64,000 nucleotides of DNA from Erysipelotrichaceae bacterium (lineage in GTDB: Bacteria > Bacillota_I > Bacilli_A > Erysipelotrichales > Erysipelotrichaceae). The notes under the pieces are model-generated. The model was not told where the DNA came from. It ran no database searches and worked only from the letters and a program-made list of their open reading frames with translations. The translations under genes and the position numbers were made by a program. The stretch's first letter is position 1; every line of letters starts with the position of its first letter. The stretch is taken from positions 387,936-451,935 of the forward strand of contig DPJD01000001.1 in assembly GCA_003543215.1 (NCBI GenBank), in the 5' to 3' direction. Below, one piece after another: positions 1 through 8,274 of this stretch.

Positions 1-121
1 GATTCGACCTTGCCAATATCGCGACGATAAGCATGGGGTATAAAGCATAAGTTCCCATTGTAAAATGAAAAAGGAGAAAGAAAATCTTCTTTTTTGAATA
101 GGGCAGATCAAAATTACGCAT
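1..121 (-). CDS. Partial membrane protein, N-terminus only
   Basis: An open reading frame begins at an ATG (119-121) that overlaps the last codons of mnmA in another frame and stays open to the window edge, giving about 40 residues. A hydrophobic stretch containing FFLLFHF and later YPMLIVAIL looks like a first membrane helix after a lysine-rich start. A possible AGGA ribosome site lies seven bases upstream, inside mnmA, so translational coupling is plausible. The family cannot be recognised from this fragment. Confidence 0.4.
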   Translation of the reverse strand, partial: MRNFDLPYSKKKIFFLLFHFTMGTYALYPMLIVAILARSN

Positions 122-1256
122 GTGAGATTCCTGCGATGGCTTCACTCAAAGAGCGTTCATTTGAATAGATCTCATCGATGACACCACCACCTAAACAAAT
201 ATGATCAAGGTAAAAGACCGCTTCTTGACCCGGTGTAACAGCAGAAATGCCTTGTGGATAATGGACCCGTACAGAGCCATCCTCTAAGCATTCCAGTTGG
301 ACATCTTGGTCCTTTTGACGATATCTAAATTTCGCTTTACAGGCGAATTTACTTTCTTTTAAAGGATTGAACCAATTCAAATCCTTAACCAAACACGAAG
401 TGGATTTCAACCAAGGATTATCTTCGTTACGAGCCACATAAAGCTTATTGGTCTGAACATCCTTGCCCACTACAAACCAAGGACCTTCAAAGGCATTGAT
501 GTCCAAGCCTTTTCGTTGGCCTAAGGTGTAATACAACACACCGATGTGTGACCCAATGATTTTGCCCGTTTCGATATCGACGATCTGACCACTCTTAGCC
601 GGTAAGTAATTACGCAAGAACTCTCTGAATTTACGTTCACCGATGAAGCAAATACCGGTGGAGTCTTTCTTTTTGGCCACATTCAATTCCAGCTTAAGCG
701 CAATCGCTCGTACTTCAGGTTTCTCAAGTTCACCTAAAGGGAAAAAAGTTTTCTGAAGCGCCTCTTGATTAACTTGGCAAAGAAAGTAACTTTGATCTTT
801 ATTGGTGTCGACGGCTTTCAACATTTCGGAATGATCGGAATAATGTTTGACACGGGCATAGTGACCTGTCGCCACATAGTCAAAACCACGCTCTTGGGCG
901 AATTTAAAGAAAGCATCAAATTTGATGTATTTATTGCATAGAATATCGGGATTGGGTGTACGTCCCCGTGCATATTCTTTAAGAAAGGTTTGAAAGACAT
1001 CATCCCAGTATTCCGTGATGAAATCAATACGATGCAGAGGTAGACCAAGCTTCTTGGCGACTTCAACCGCATCGTTATAGTCTTGTTCCTGCGTACAAAC
1101 AGCCTCATCCAAGGTTGGATTACCCAAGATGTCATTATTGGTCAAAGAATCCCAATTGCGCATGAAAGCACACTCAACTTCGTGACCTTGTTCTTTTAAG
1201 AGATAAGCAGCGACGGCGGAGTCCACACCACCGGAAAGTCCAACTAAAATTTTCAT
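114..1256 (-). CDS. mnmA: tRNA 2-thiouridylase MnmA
   Basis: The 380-residue product activates U34 of Lys, Glu and Gln tRNAs with ATP and inserts sulfur to make 2-thiouridine, in the cytoplasm. The PP-loop SGGVDS is at residues 8-13. The catalytic cysteine pair is visible as Cys107 (in NPDILCNKY) and Cys203 (in STGICFIGERKF). Length and start are normal for the family. A cysteine desulfurase gene lies at 41.2 kb in this window and could supply sulfur (inference). The start codon has no Shine-Dalgarno sequence and sits exactly where the upstream promoter predicts transcription to begin, so the message may be leaderless. Confidence 0.96.
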   Translation of the reverse strand: MKILVGLSGGVDSAVAAYLLKEQGHEVECAFMRNWDSLTNNDILGNPTLDEAVCTQEQDYNDAVEVAKKLGLPLHRIDFITEYWDDVFQTFLKEYARGRTPNPDILCNKYIKFDAFFKFAQERGFDYVATGHYARVKHYSDHSEMLKAVDTNKDQSYFLCQVNQEALQKTFFPLGELEKPEVRAIALKLELNVAKKKDSTGICFIGERKFREFLRNYLPAKSGQIVDIETGKIIGSHIGVLYYTLGQRKGLDINAFEGPWFVVGKDVQTNKLYVARNEDNPWLKSTSCLVKDLNWFNPLKESKFACKAKFRYRQKDQDVQLECLEDGSVRVHYPQGISAVTPGQEAVFYLDHICLGGGVIDEIYSNERSLSEAIAGISHA

Positions 1257-1271
1257 AGAATGATTATACCA
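1256..1271 (-). promoter_or_regulatory. Extended -10 promoter of mnmA, predicted leaderless
   Basis: On the minus strand TATAAT (1268-1263) is preceded by TGG (1271-1269), a textbook extended -10. Counting seven bases downstream places +1 at 1256, the A of the mnmA start codon. No -35 match is obvious; the -35 position falls in the spx terminator. No ribosome-binding site lies between the promoter and the ATG. Confidence 0.6.
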
Positions 1272-1274
1272 TAT

Positions 1275-1303
1275 TAAAAAAAGCTGTTCTTCTAAACAGC
1301 TTT
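1275..1303 (-). terminator. Terminator of spx
   Basis: On the minus strand AAGCTGTT (1302-1295) pairs with AACAGCTT (1288-1281), followed by a run of seven U. The spx stop codon TAG (1294-1292) lies in the loop. It should separate spx from mnmA transcription. Confidence 0.8.
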
Positions 1304-1756
1304 AAGACGAGGTTGATTTGCTTGATCTAGACTATCACGCGTTTGACCACAGTGTCCATAACTTGGACAATCGGGAGTACATGCATCACAAGCGACACGG
1401 CGTAATTCCTGAGGTACAAAGGCACCAATTTCTTCTTCATCATAACCCACTAAGAAGTTGCGTTCATTGATGATGATGGGGCGTTTGAGAATCGAAGGAT
1501 TCTGTTGAACGAAACGCACAAGATCTTTAACCGACATTTCTTCTACATCGATTTGTTTTTCTTGAATGATTTTCGAACGTTTCGAGATGATATCTTCGGT
1601 TCCATTCTCACTGCGCATCAACAAGTGACGGATTTCATTTTCATTGAGTAACGTTGAAAAGATATTCTTTTCAATGTATTTTAAATTACGATCTTTTAGC
1701 CATTGTTTTACCTTACGGCAACTGGCACAACCTGGGGAAGTGTATACAACAATCAT
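1292..1756 (-). CDS. spx: Spx-type transcriptional regulator with a four-cysteine C-terminal tail
   Basis: Spx binds the RNA polymerase alpha C-terminal domain and controls thiol-stress genes. The start is set by GGAGG seven bases upstream of the ATG at 1756; an upstream in-frame ATG at 1777 has no such site. From this start the redox CxxC is Cys10-Cys13, and Gly52 and Arg92, both important in known Spx proteins, fall at the canonical positions. RPIIIN is also present. At 154 residues it is longer than the usual ~131: the extension carries Cys123, Cys126, Cys130 and Cys136, an arrangement that could bind a metal. It is clearly the Spx branch rather than arsenate reductase. Confidence 0.9.
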   Translation of the reverse strand: MIVVYTSPGCASCRKVKQWLKDRNLKYIEKNIFSTLLNENEIRHLLMRSENGTEDIISKRSKIIQEKQIDVEEMSVKDLVRFVQQNPSILKRPIIINERNFLVGYDEEEIGAFVPQELRRVACDACTPDCPSYGHCGQTRDSLDQANQPRLKAV

Positions 1757-1778
1757 GGTATGTCCTCCATATTTCATA

Positions 1779-1784
1779 ATTATA
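1779..1784 (-). promoter_or_regulatory. -10 box of spx
   Basis: TATAAT on the minus strand (1784-1779) lies 22 bases before the spx start codon and predicts a leader of about 16 bases that includes the GGAGG site. The -35 is weak (TTTTAA at about 17 bases spacing), which may mean activator dependence. Confidence 0.5.
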
Positions 1785-1876
1785 CACAGACTTCTTACTT
1801 TTTAAAAGAGAAATTTATAAAAAGTGAAGAATGTCACATTATGTTCACATTTAGCCACGGATATAAACGTTCAAGC

Positions 1877-1886
1877 AAAGCGCTTT
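1877..1886. promoter_or_regulatory. Perfect 10-bp palindrome, cre-like core
   Basis: AAAGCGCTTT is a perfect palindrome in the divergent region between spx and the permease gene. It matches the core of catabolite-responsive elements but lacks the outer TG and CA bases. A CcpA-type protein is encoded at 32.6 kb. Assigning it as an operator is speculative. Confidence 0.25.
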
Positions 1887-1980
1887 TTTCCAGTATACGC
1901 AAATTAATTCAATATAGATAAGAAGATGTAACATAAATATATTAACTTTCTGAAAGTTTCAATAATATTGCAAATTTCAA

Positions 1981-2009
1981 TTGACGCAAGGGTATGGCTT
2001 CTGTACACT
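1981..2009 (+). promoter_or_regulatory. Promoter of the amino-acid permease gene
   Basis: TTGACG (1981-1986), a 17-base spacer and TACACT (2004-2009) form a good housekeeping-sigma promoter. Predicted +1 is near 2016, 18 bases before the ATG, leaving room for the AAGGGG ribosome site. Confidence 0.65.
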
Positions 2010-2033
2010 TTAGCTATCTTTTAAGGGGTTCAT

Positions 2034-3428
2034 ATGGAAAACACAACACAACGTAAGTTTGGCTTAATCACAACCATCGCGATGATTGTCGGCATCGTCA
2101 TCGGTTCAGGCATCTTTTTTAAGACTGATAATATTTTAGCAGCCGTCAATGGCTCGGTATTCCTCGGTGTACTCGCCTGGGCACTTGGTGGTTTTGGCAT
2201 CATCTTTGGTGGCTTGAGCATCGCGGTTTTGGCGCGTTGTGATGAACATGTCGGTGGGTTGATCACCTATTGTGAAATGACCTGGGGTAAACAACTCGGC
2301 TATTTGGCAGGTTGGTTTCAAACCATTCTTTATTATCCTGCATTAGTCGCGGTCATCTCATGGGTTGGGGCGATGTACATGTCCTTGTTGTTTGATTGGA
2401 CGAATCCAGCATTGTTTTTTGGCTTGAGTGTGGGTTCCATTCCAGAATGGGTCTTTCCTTTCAACTTAACGCAATGGATATTAACCTTGATCATCTTTGT
2501 CTTCTTCTTTCTCTTTAATCTCTTTCAAACCAAAGCAGCAGGTAAGTTTCAAAACATCTCAATGTTTACCAAACTTGGTGCACTCGTCCTTTTAGGTTTC
2601 TTAGGCTTGTTCTTTGGTGATCCTGCCGCTGTTAATCATGTGACGGATTTGGGGCATATCGGAGCAGGCTTCTTTGCAGCCTTGGTTCCAGTCGCTTATT
2701 CCTATGATGGCTGGCAAGTTGCGCCTTCCATTACCCATGAAATCAAGAATCCTAAACGGAATCTACCTTTAGCACTAACATTCGCACCTTTAATGATCAT
2801 GCTCATCTACATCAGCTATTTCGTTGCGATCAATGCGGTCTTGGGACCTGAACAAGTCTTAGCACTTGGCGATGGGGCTGTTTCCGTCTTTGCGGAACAA
2901 TTCTTAGGTCCAATCGGTTATCGCATCGTCTTATTGGCCATCGTCATATCAGTTCTAGGAACTGCCAATGGTTTGATTCTTGCTTACATCCGCTTGCCTT
3001 ATGCTTTGGGTGTTCGTAATGAAATCATCGGAGCCAAACATTTCGCGAAAGTGGATGAAAAAACAGATGTGCCGATGTTTGCTGGTCTCTTCACTTTTAT
3101 CGTTTCGCTCGTGTGGTTGTTTCTACACTTTGCGGCAACCGTGGGGGTCATTCATTTAAATTGGACCCTGTTCACGGGCATCAATGTCGATGAAATCGCC
3201 ATCATCCTTATCTATCTCTTCTTGGTATTGATCTTCATGGGCATCATCAAAGAATTCATCCATGGTAAAATCACTTCAAAATTAGAAGGTTTGATCTTCC
3301 CACTGCTCGCCATCTTTGGAGCTCTCACCGCAATCTACGGAGGCTTCCTGAATCCATCCGTTGCCATCTATCTCATCATCTCCATTGTAGCCATCTTGTC
3401 CGGCTTATTGGTTCGACCTAAAAAATAG
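2034..3428 (+). CDS. APC-family amino-acid permease
   Basis: A 464-residue integral membrane transporter with roughly twelve hydrophobic helices. Residues 23-29 (IGSGIFF) are the helix-1 substrate signature of the amino acid/polyamine/organocation superfamily, and GLITYCEMTWG fits the following helix-2/3 region. The pattern resembles the L-amino-acid transporter subgroup that includes serine/threonine exchangers, but substrate cannot be read from sequence. It is a single-gene unit with its own promoter and a terminator starting inside the stop codon. It neighbours trpS without any shared regulation seen. Confidence 0.85.
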   Translation: MENTTQRKFGLITTIAMIVGIVIGSGIFFKTDNILAAVNGSVFLGVLAWALGGFGIIFGGLSIAVLARCDEHVGGLITYCEMTWGKQLGYLAGWFQTILYYPALVAVISWVGAMYMSLLFDWTNPALFFGLSVGSIPEWVFPFNLTQWILTLIIFVFFFLFNLFQTKAAGKFQNISMFTKLGALVLLGFLGLFFGDPAAVNHVTDLGHIGAGFFAALVPVAYSYDGWQVAPSITHEIKNPKRNLPLALTFAPLMIMLIYISYFVAINAVLGPEQVLALGDGAVSVFAEQFLGPIGYRIVLLAIVISVLGTANGLILAYIRLPYALGVRNEIIGAKHFAKVDEKTDVPMFAGLFTFIVSLVWLFLHFAATVGVIHLNWTLFTGINVDEIAIILIYLFLVLIFMGIIKEFIHGKITSKLEGLIFPLLAIFGALTAIYGGFLNPSVAIYLIISIVAILSGLLVRPKK

Positions 3429-3448
3429 TGTGTTCGCACACTTTTTTT
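3427..3448 (+). terminator. Permease terminator with UUCG loop
   Basis: AGTGTG (3427-3432), loop TTCG and CACACT (3437-3442) are followed by a run of T. The permease stop codon TAG (3426-3428) overlaps the first two stem bases. Confidence 0.85.
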
Positions 3449-3449
3449 A

Positions 3450-3666
3450 TGCTAAACTATGAAAAAGACCGTGAATGAAGAAAAGTAGTCTTTGTCTAGG
3501 ACACAAGCGATATCCTGATTGGTGCGAAGGATACAAGAGACAAAGATGAAGTGGACTTCAGGAGTTTAAGCAAAGCTTACGCGAGCCAGCGTTATGGTGA
3601 AGTGATCGATGTTCGATAAAAAGGGTGGTACCACGGTGATGCGTCCCTGTTGAACATTTTTTTATT
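3450..3666 (+). promoter_or_regulatory. T-box leader of trpS (tRNA-Trp sensor) with its promoter
   Basis: An extended -10 (TG 3450-3451, TAAACT 3453-3458) starts the leader near 3465. The conserved T-box sequence AGGGTGGTACCACGG is at 3622-3636. The likely specifier codon is TGG at 3552-3554, in the context GAAGTGGACTTC, matching tryptophan. The distal arm ends in a helix of ATGTTC (3609 on) with GAACAT before a run of T, which would terminate transcription unless uncharged tRNA-Trp stabilises the antiterminator. A GGAGG ribosome site follows directly. Confidence 0.9.
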
Positions 3667-3678
3667 GGAGGAACAAAC

Positions 3679-4662
3679 ATGAAACGCATGTTAAGTGGCA
3701 TCAAGCCAAGTGGTCAATTGACCTTGGGTAACTACATTGGAGCCCTCAAAGAATTTGTGAAGTATCAAGATGAATATGAAATGTACGTCTTCATCGCCAA
3801 TCTACATACCTTAACGGTCTATCAAGATCCAGAAATATTAAGGAAGAATCTTCGGGACACCGTCCTTTTGTATTTAGCCTGTGGATTGGATCCAAAGAAG
3901 ACCAAGATCTTCATGCAATCCGATATCATGGAACAAGCTCAATTGGGCTTCATCTTGAGCTGCAACATCTATCTGGGTGAACTGAATCGTATGACGCAAT
4001 ACAAAGATAAATTAAGCAAAGGTGAAGAAGGCATGAGTTCAGGCTTCTATGTCTATCCAACCTTGATGGCTGCGGATATTTTAGCCTATCAACCGGATTA
4101 TGTCCCGGTCGGAGATGATCAGAAACAACATGTCGAATTGACTCGTGATGTCGCAGTTCGCTTCAACAATCGTTATGGTGAGACTTTCAAGGTTCCTGAA
4201 CCTTTGATCCCCAAGCAAGGCGCCCGCATCATGTCTTTGAGTGATCCAAGCAAGAAGATGAGCAAATCCGATGCTAGTGATAAAGGCTGCATCTACCTTT
4301 TAGACGATCCGAAAGCCGCACGTAAGAAAGTCATGTCAGCCGTAACGGACTCGATCAATGAAATCAACTACGATCCAAAAAATCAGCCAGGAGTCGCCAA
4401 TCTCTTGACCATTCACTCCGCACTTTCAGGAACATCGATTGACGCATTGGTTGAACAATTCAAAGGTCAAGGCTATGGAACACTTAAGAAAGCTGTCGCC
4501 GATGAAGTCGAAAAACTCTTGGTTCAGCTTCAAACATCCTATAAAGAACTCCTGGATCAAAACATCCTTACAGAGGTCCTGGCACAGGGCAAAGCCTCGG
4601 CACAAGGCATCGCGCATGCGACGCTTGTGGAGGTGCAGACAAAAGTGGGCATTGAAATTTAA
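3679..4662 (+). CDS. trpS: Tryptophanyl-tRNA synthetase
   Basis: A 327-residue class I synthetase that charges tRNA-Trp. The N-terminal ATP-binding signature appears as GNYIGAL (residues 17-23) after SGIKPSG, and KMSKS is at residues 193-197. Length is normal for bacterial TrpRS. Start is supported by GGAGG ten bases upstream. It is controlled by the Trp T-box just upstream, and its 3' end contains the -35 element for alaS. Confidence 0.97.
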   Translation: MKRMLSGIKPSGQLTLGNYIGALKEFVKYQDEYEMYVFIANLHTLTVYQDPEILRKNLRDTVLLYLACGLDPKKTKIFMQSDIMEQAQLGFILSCNIYLGELNRMTQYKDKLSKGEEGMSSGFYVYPTLMAADILAYQPDYVPVGDDQKQHVELTRDVAVRFNNRYGETFKVPEPLIPKQGARIMSLSDPSKKMSKSDASDKGCIYLLDDPKAARKKVMSAVTDSINEINYDPKNQPGVANLLTIHSALSGTSIDALVEQFKGQGYGTLKKAVADEVEKLLVQLQTSYKELLDQNILTEVLAQGKASAQGIAHATLVEVQTKVGIEI

Positions 4663-4679
4663 GGGTTCTGTGCTATACT
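4652..4679 (+). promoter_or_regulatory. Promoter of alaS inside the trpS 3' end
   Basis: TTGAAA (4652-4657), a 16-base spacer ending in TGC and TATACT (4674-4679) make an extended -10 promoter. The -35 overlaps the last codons of trpS. Predicted start is near 4686, at the beginning of the T-box leader. Confidence 0.75.
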
Positions 4680-4685
4680 AATGAC

Positions 4686-4884
4686 GAAATCGTACTAAAG
4701 AAGAGTAAGATAAGCCGCTTATTTAGAGAGGAAACGTGTGGTGAAAGTTTCCAAGCTTAATATCTGAAGCCACTTTAGAGAGAAGTCAAACTTCCGTCTT
4801 GTCCGCGTTAAGGAAAAAAAGCTGTGTCGAAGGACAAAGCAGGATGGTACCGCGTGTTAAACGTTCCTGTAGGAACGTTTTTTT
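4686..4884 (+). promoter_or_regulatory. T-box leader of alaS (tRNA-Ala sensor)
   Basis: The T-box core AGGATGGTACCGCG is at 4841-4854. The likely specifier is GCC at 4769-4771, in the context CTGAAGCCACTTT, matching alanine and aligned with the specifier region of the trpS leader. The terminator is AACGTTCC (4860-4867), loop TGTA and GGAACGTT (4872-4879) with a T run. alaS follows with a GGAGG site. Confidence 0.9.
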
Positions 4885-4899
4885 ATTGGAGGAAAAGAT

Positions 4900-7518
4900 A
4901 TGCAACATCGCAGTGGAAATGAAGTCAGACAGTTGTTTCTAGATTACTTTGAAAAACAGAATCACATGATCGAACCAGGTGCTTCCTTGGTTCCTGTGAA
5001 CGATCCCACGTTATTGTGGATCAACTCCGGCGTAGCCGCCCTCAAGAAATATTTTGATGGCAGTGTAAAACCCGCAAACAAACGCATCACGAATGCACAG
5101 AAATCCATTCGTACCAATGACATCGAGAATGTGGGTAAGACAGCACGTCACCATACCTTCTTTGAAATGTTGGGTAACTTTTCGATTGGCGACTATTTTA
5201 AGGAAGAAGCGCTCAAGTTTGCCTGGGAATTCTTGACCAGTCCGGACTACATTGGCATGGAAGTTGAAAAAATGTATGTGACCGTACATCCAACCGATGA
5301 TGAAGCGTATCGTATTTGGACGGATATCATCGGTTTGGATCCAAAACACATTCTTAAGTCTGAAGAGAACTACTGGCAGATCGGTGAAGGCCCTTGTGGT
5401 CCCAACAGTGAGATCTACTACGATCGTGGACCTGCATTCGATCCTGAAAACATTGGGGAAACTCTCTTCTTTGAAGAGCGTGAAAACGATCGCTACATTG
5501 AAGTTTGGAACGTCGTCTTCAGTCAATACGACGGCAAAGAAGGCGTGGAACGCAAAGACTACAAAGAACTTCCTCAAAAGAACATTGATACAGGCATGGG
5601 CTTGGAACGTTTGGTATGCATCGTCCAAAGTGGTGAAACCAACTTTGACACCGACTTGTTCCTACCGGTTATTCATGCGGTTGAAAAACTTGCGAAATAT
5701 CCTTATGCCCATGAACATAAAATGGCTTACCGTGTCATTGCGGATCATATCCGTACCGTTACTTTCGCATTAGCCGATGGGGCCTTGTTTGCGAATGAAG
5801 GCAGAGGGTATGTCTTAAGAAGAATTTTGCGTCGTGCGGTTCGCTTCGGCATCAAGTTGGGCATTGAAGGCGCCTTCATGCATACCTTGGTTAAAGTCGT
5901 GGCAGAGATGATGAGTCCGTTCTATGCGTATGTGAACGACAAGGTCGATTTGATCGAACGTTTGGTCAAAGCAGAAGAACTTCGTTTCCATAAGACCTTG
6001 CTTGCTGGTGAACAACTTCTGATGCTTGAAATCGAGCGTTCAGAATCCAATCTGCTTGCAGGTTCAACCGTCTTTAAACTCTACGACACCTTCGGTTTCC
6101 CAGTCGAATTGACACAGGAAATCGCCGAAGAAATGGATTATTCCATTGATATGGAAGGCTTCAAACACGAAATGCAGGCACAACGTGAACGTGCACGTGC
6201 AGCGATTGATAAGACCGAATCCATGAAGGGTCAATCCATTGATTTGATGAACTTTACGACCACTTCTGAATTCGTCGGTTATACGACCTTCAAAACGGAT
6301 TCAAAAATTTTGGCATTATTTAAGAATGGTGTACGTGTCGAGACTTTAGATGATGAAGGAGAAATCATCTTGGATGTGACGCCTTTCTATGCGGAAAGTG
6401 GTGGTCAGATTGCCGATACCGGAAGCTTGATTTTCAATGAAGGTGAAGCTTTGGTCAGTGATGTCCAGAAAGCACCCAATAAACAAAACCTTCATAAGAT
6501 CAAAGTCCTTGTGGGAGAACTCAAAGAAGGGGATGTCGTCCGTGCTCAAATCGATGTGAAGAAACGTCAAAGCATTACGCGTAATCACTCCTCAGCGCAT
6601 CTTCTACAAGCCGCTTTGAAGTTGATCGTGGGTGAACACATCCAACAAGCCGGCAGTTTCGTATCGGATGAGTATATGCGTTTTGACTTCACACACTTTG
6701 AAAAAGTCGAGGATAAGAAGTTGAAGGCGATTGAAGTGATGGTCAATGAAGCGATCTTCAATGCCCATCCTGTCAGCTTTGCCTTACTCCCAATCGAAGA
6801 AGCGAAGGCACAAGGCGCGATGGCACTCTTCAGTGAGAAATACGATGCGATCGTACGTGTTGTGACCATGGGTGATGTCAGTAAGGAACTTTGTGGTGGT
6901 TGTCATGTGAACAATACCCAAGAGTTGGGTTTGTTTAAGATTGTATCGGAAGAATCCATTGGGTCTGGGATCCGACGCATCACTGCTAAAACCGGTGCGC
7001 ATGCGTACCAAGATTTTGTGTCTTACCAAAGCCAATTGGAAATGATTGCGTCGTACTATAAAGCAAATTCCATCCACAACATCGAAGATCGTGTTGAACA
7101 CGGTTTGATCGAGTTGAGTGAAACCAAACAAGCCTTAGGTCAAGCAAAACAAAAATTGGCCGTCTTAGAAGCAAAGGTCTTGAATCATGAATTTGTAGAT
7201 AAGGATGGTTATCAGGTTTTGGTCAAACGCATCGATCAGAACAGTGATCATCTAAAATTACTCATCGAGAATCTTAAGAAAGAAAATTCAAAAAGAATCA
7301 TCTTCTTGGCTTCGAGTGACCAAGATAAGGCTTTGTTTGTGGCCTATGTCAGTCCTGAATTGAACAAACAAGGCATCAAAGCGGGTGATCTTGTGAAGGA
7401 AGCGGCTGTGCTTTGTGCAGGAAATGGTGGGGGTCGACCTGATTTTGCCCAAGCTGGAGGCAAGGATGTGTCCAAATTAGGGGATGCGCTCCAGATGATT
7501 GCACAAAAACTCATCTAA
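4900..7518 (+). CDS. alaS: Alanyl-tRNA synthetase
   Basis: An 872-residue class II synthetase. The N-terminal catalytic core is followed by the editing domain with its zinc site: His563 and His567 (in NHSSAH), and Cys665, Cys668 and His669 (in CGGCH). The C-terminal region ends with a DHHA1-type segment containing GGGRPDFAQAGG. Length is complete for the family. It is the first gene of the Bacillus-like alaS-ireB-ruvX-DUF1292-mltG-udk-greA block and is controlled by a T-box. Confidence 0.98.
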   Translation: MQHRSGNEVRQLFLDYFEKQNHMIEPGASLVPVNDPTLLWINSGVAALKKYFDGSVKPANKRITNAQKSIRTNDIENVGKTARHHTFFEMLGNFSIGDYFKEEALKFAWEFLTSPDYIGMEVEKMYVTVHPTDDEAYRIWTDIIGLDPKHILKSEENYWQIGEGPCGPNSEIYYDRGPAFDPENIGETLFFEERENDRYIEVWNVVFSQYDGKEGVERKDYKELPQKNIDTGMGLERLVCIVQSGETNFDTDLFLPVIHAVEKLAKYPYAHEHKMAYRVIADHIRTVTFALADGALFANEGRGYVLRRILRRAVRFGIKLGIEGAFMHTLVKVVAEMMSPFYAYVNDKVDLIERLVKAEELRFHKTLLAGEQLLMLEIERSESNLLAGSTVFKLYDTFGFPVELTQEIAEEMDYSIDMEGFKHEMQAQRERARAAIDKTESMKGQSIDLMNFTTTSEFVGYTTFKTDSKILALFKNGVRVETLDDEGEIILDVTPFYAESGGQIADTGSLIFNEGEALVSDVQKAPNKQNLHKIKVLVGELKEGDVVRAQIDVKKRQSITRNHSSAHLLQAALKLIVGEHIQQAGSFVSDEYMRFDFTHFEKVEDKKLKAIEVMVNEAIFNAHPVSFALLPIEEAKAQGAMALFSEKYDAIVRVVTMGDVSKELCGGCHVNNTQELGLFKIVSEESIGSGIRRITAKTGAHAYQDFVSYQSQLEMIASYYKANSIHNIEDRVEHGLIELSETKQALGQAKQKLAVLEAKVLNHEFVDKDGYQVLVKRIDQNSDHLKLLIENLKKENSKRIIFLASSDQDKALFVAYVSPELNKQGIKAGDLVKEAAVLCAGNGGGRPDFAQAGGKDVSKLGDALQMIAQKLI

Positions 7519-7522
7519 ATGC

Positions 7523-7551
7523 TTTCAAAAGCTTTGGTACTAGTTTAGAAT
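7523..7551 (+). promoter_or_regulatory. Promoter of the ireB operon
   Basis: TTTCAA (7523-7528), a 17-base spacer and TAGAAT (7546-7551) lie between alaS and ireB. Predicted start is near 7558, just ahead of the GGAGG site at 7561-7565. Confidence 0.5.
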
Positions 7552-7573
7552 AAAGAAAAAGGAGGATTATGGT

Positions 7574-7834
7574 ATGAGTCAAAACCACACGGAGACGGTT
7601 GCCTTCAAATCAGATCAAATACGGCGCGATAACATCAAGCAGATCTTAAAACAAGTGCAGGCTGCGCTCGAAGACCGCGGATACAATGCAGTGAATCAAT
7701 TGTCAGGCTATCTCATTTCCAATGATCCTGCTTATATCTCAAGTCATCAGAATGCACGATCCTTGATTCAAACGGTTGAACGTTATGAGATCATTGAAGA
7801 ATTGGTTCGTGCTTACCTGGATGATGCGGAATGA
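7574..7834 (+). CDS. ireB: IreB (UPF0297) regulatory phosphoprotein
   Basis: An 86-residue protein of the family called YrzL in Bacillus. In Enterococcus IreB is a substrate of the PASTA kinase IreK and affects cephalosporin tolerance. The conserved start of the family is present ([19 protein letters not shown] as overlapping parts), with Thr6 and Thr8 as candidate phosphosites. The start is the second nearby ATG; the ATG at 7569 runs into a stop after one codon. It overlaps ruvX by four bases. Its presence predicts a PASTA kinase elsewhere in the genome. Confidence 0.92.
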   Translation: MSQNHTETVAFKSDQIRRDNIKQILKQVQAALEDRGYNAVNQLSGYLISNDPAYISSHQNARSLIQTVERYEIIEELVRAYLDDAE

Positions 7835-8274
7835 GAAGTATCGCATTGGATGTTGGTTCTAAAACGGTTGGGGTTGCGATCAGCGACCTCAGCGGTTTTT
7901 TAGCGAGTCCCTTGGTCACCCTGCGCTTTGCGAGTGAGGACTATGACGATGCGCTTAATCAGATTGAAGCCTTGCTTAAAGAATATCCCGTGGATGCGAT
8001 CATCTTAGGTTATCCCAAACATATGAATGGGAGTATCGGTGATGGGGCTTTACGTTCGGAGTTCTTTAAGGATGAGATTGAGAAGTTTACGTCAGCCACG
8101 GTCATTCTTTGGGATGAACGGTTGACGACGGTTATGGCGCACCAAAGTTTGATGAGTAATCAGATGCGCAATGAGAAGCGTAAGAAGGTTGTGGACCAAG
8201 TCGCAGCCGTTACGATGTTGCAGGAATACTTGGATCAAAAGAGACAGAAGGAGTCACAGAATGGAAGAAAATAG
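7831..8274 (+). CDS. ruvX: Holliday-junction resolvase-like nuclease RuvX/YqgF
   Basis: A 147-residue RNase H-fold protein. The family acts in 5' processing of pre-16S rRNA and has been proposed as a junction resolvase. The first metal-binding motif [10 protein letters not shown] is at the N-terminus, [10 protein letters not shown] is central, and DERLTT is the late conserved motif. It starts within the ireB stop codon (four-base overlap), indicating coupled translation. Confidence 0.93.
   Translation: MRSIALDVGSKTVGVAISDLSGFLASPLVTLRFASEDYDDALNQIEALLKEYPVDAIILGYPKHMNGSIGDGALRSEFFKDEIEKFTSATVILWDERLTTVMAHQSLMSNQMRNEKRKKVVDQVAAVTMLQEYLDQKRQKESQNGRK

Noticed and set aside
5011..5628. A 205-codon minus-strand frame inside alaS
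   Set aside because: Lies wholly within a conserved gene, with no ribosome site or recognisable protein; a composition shadow.
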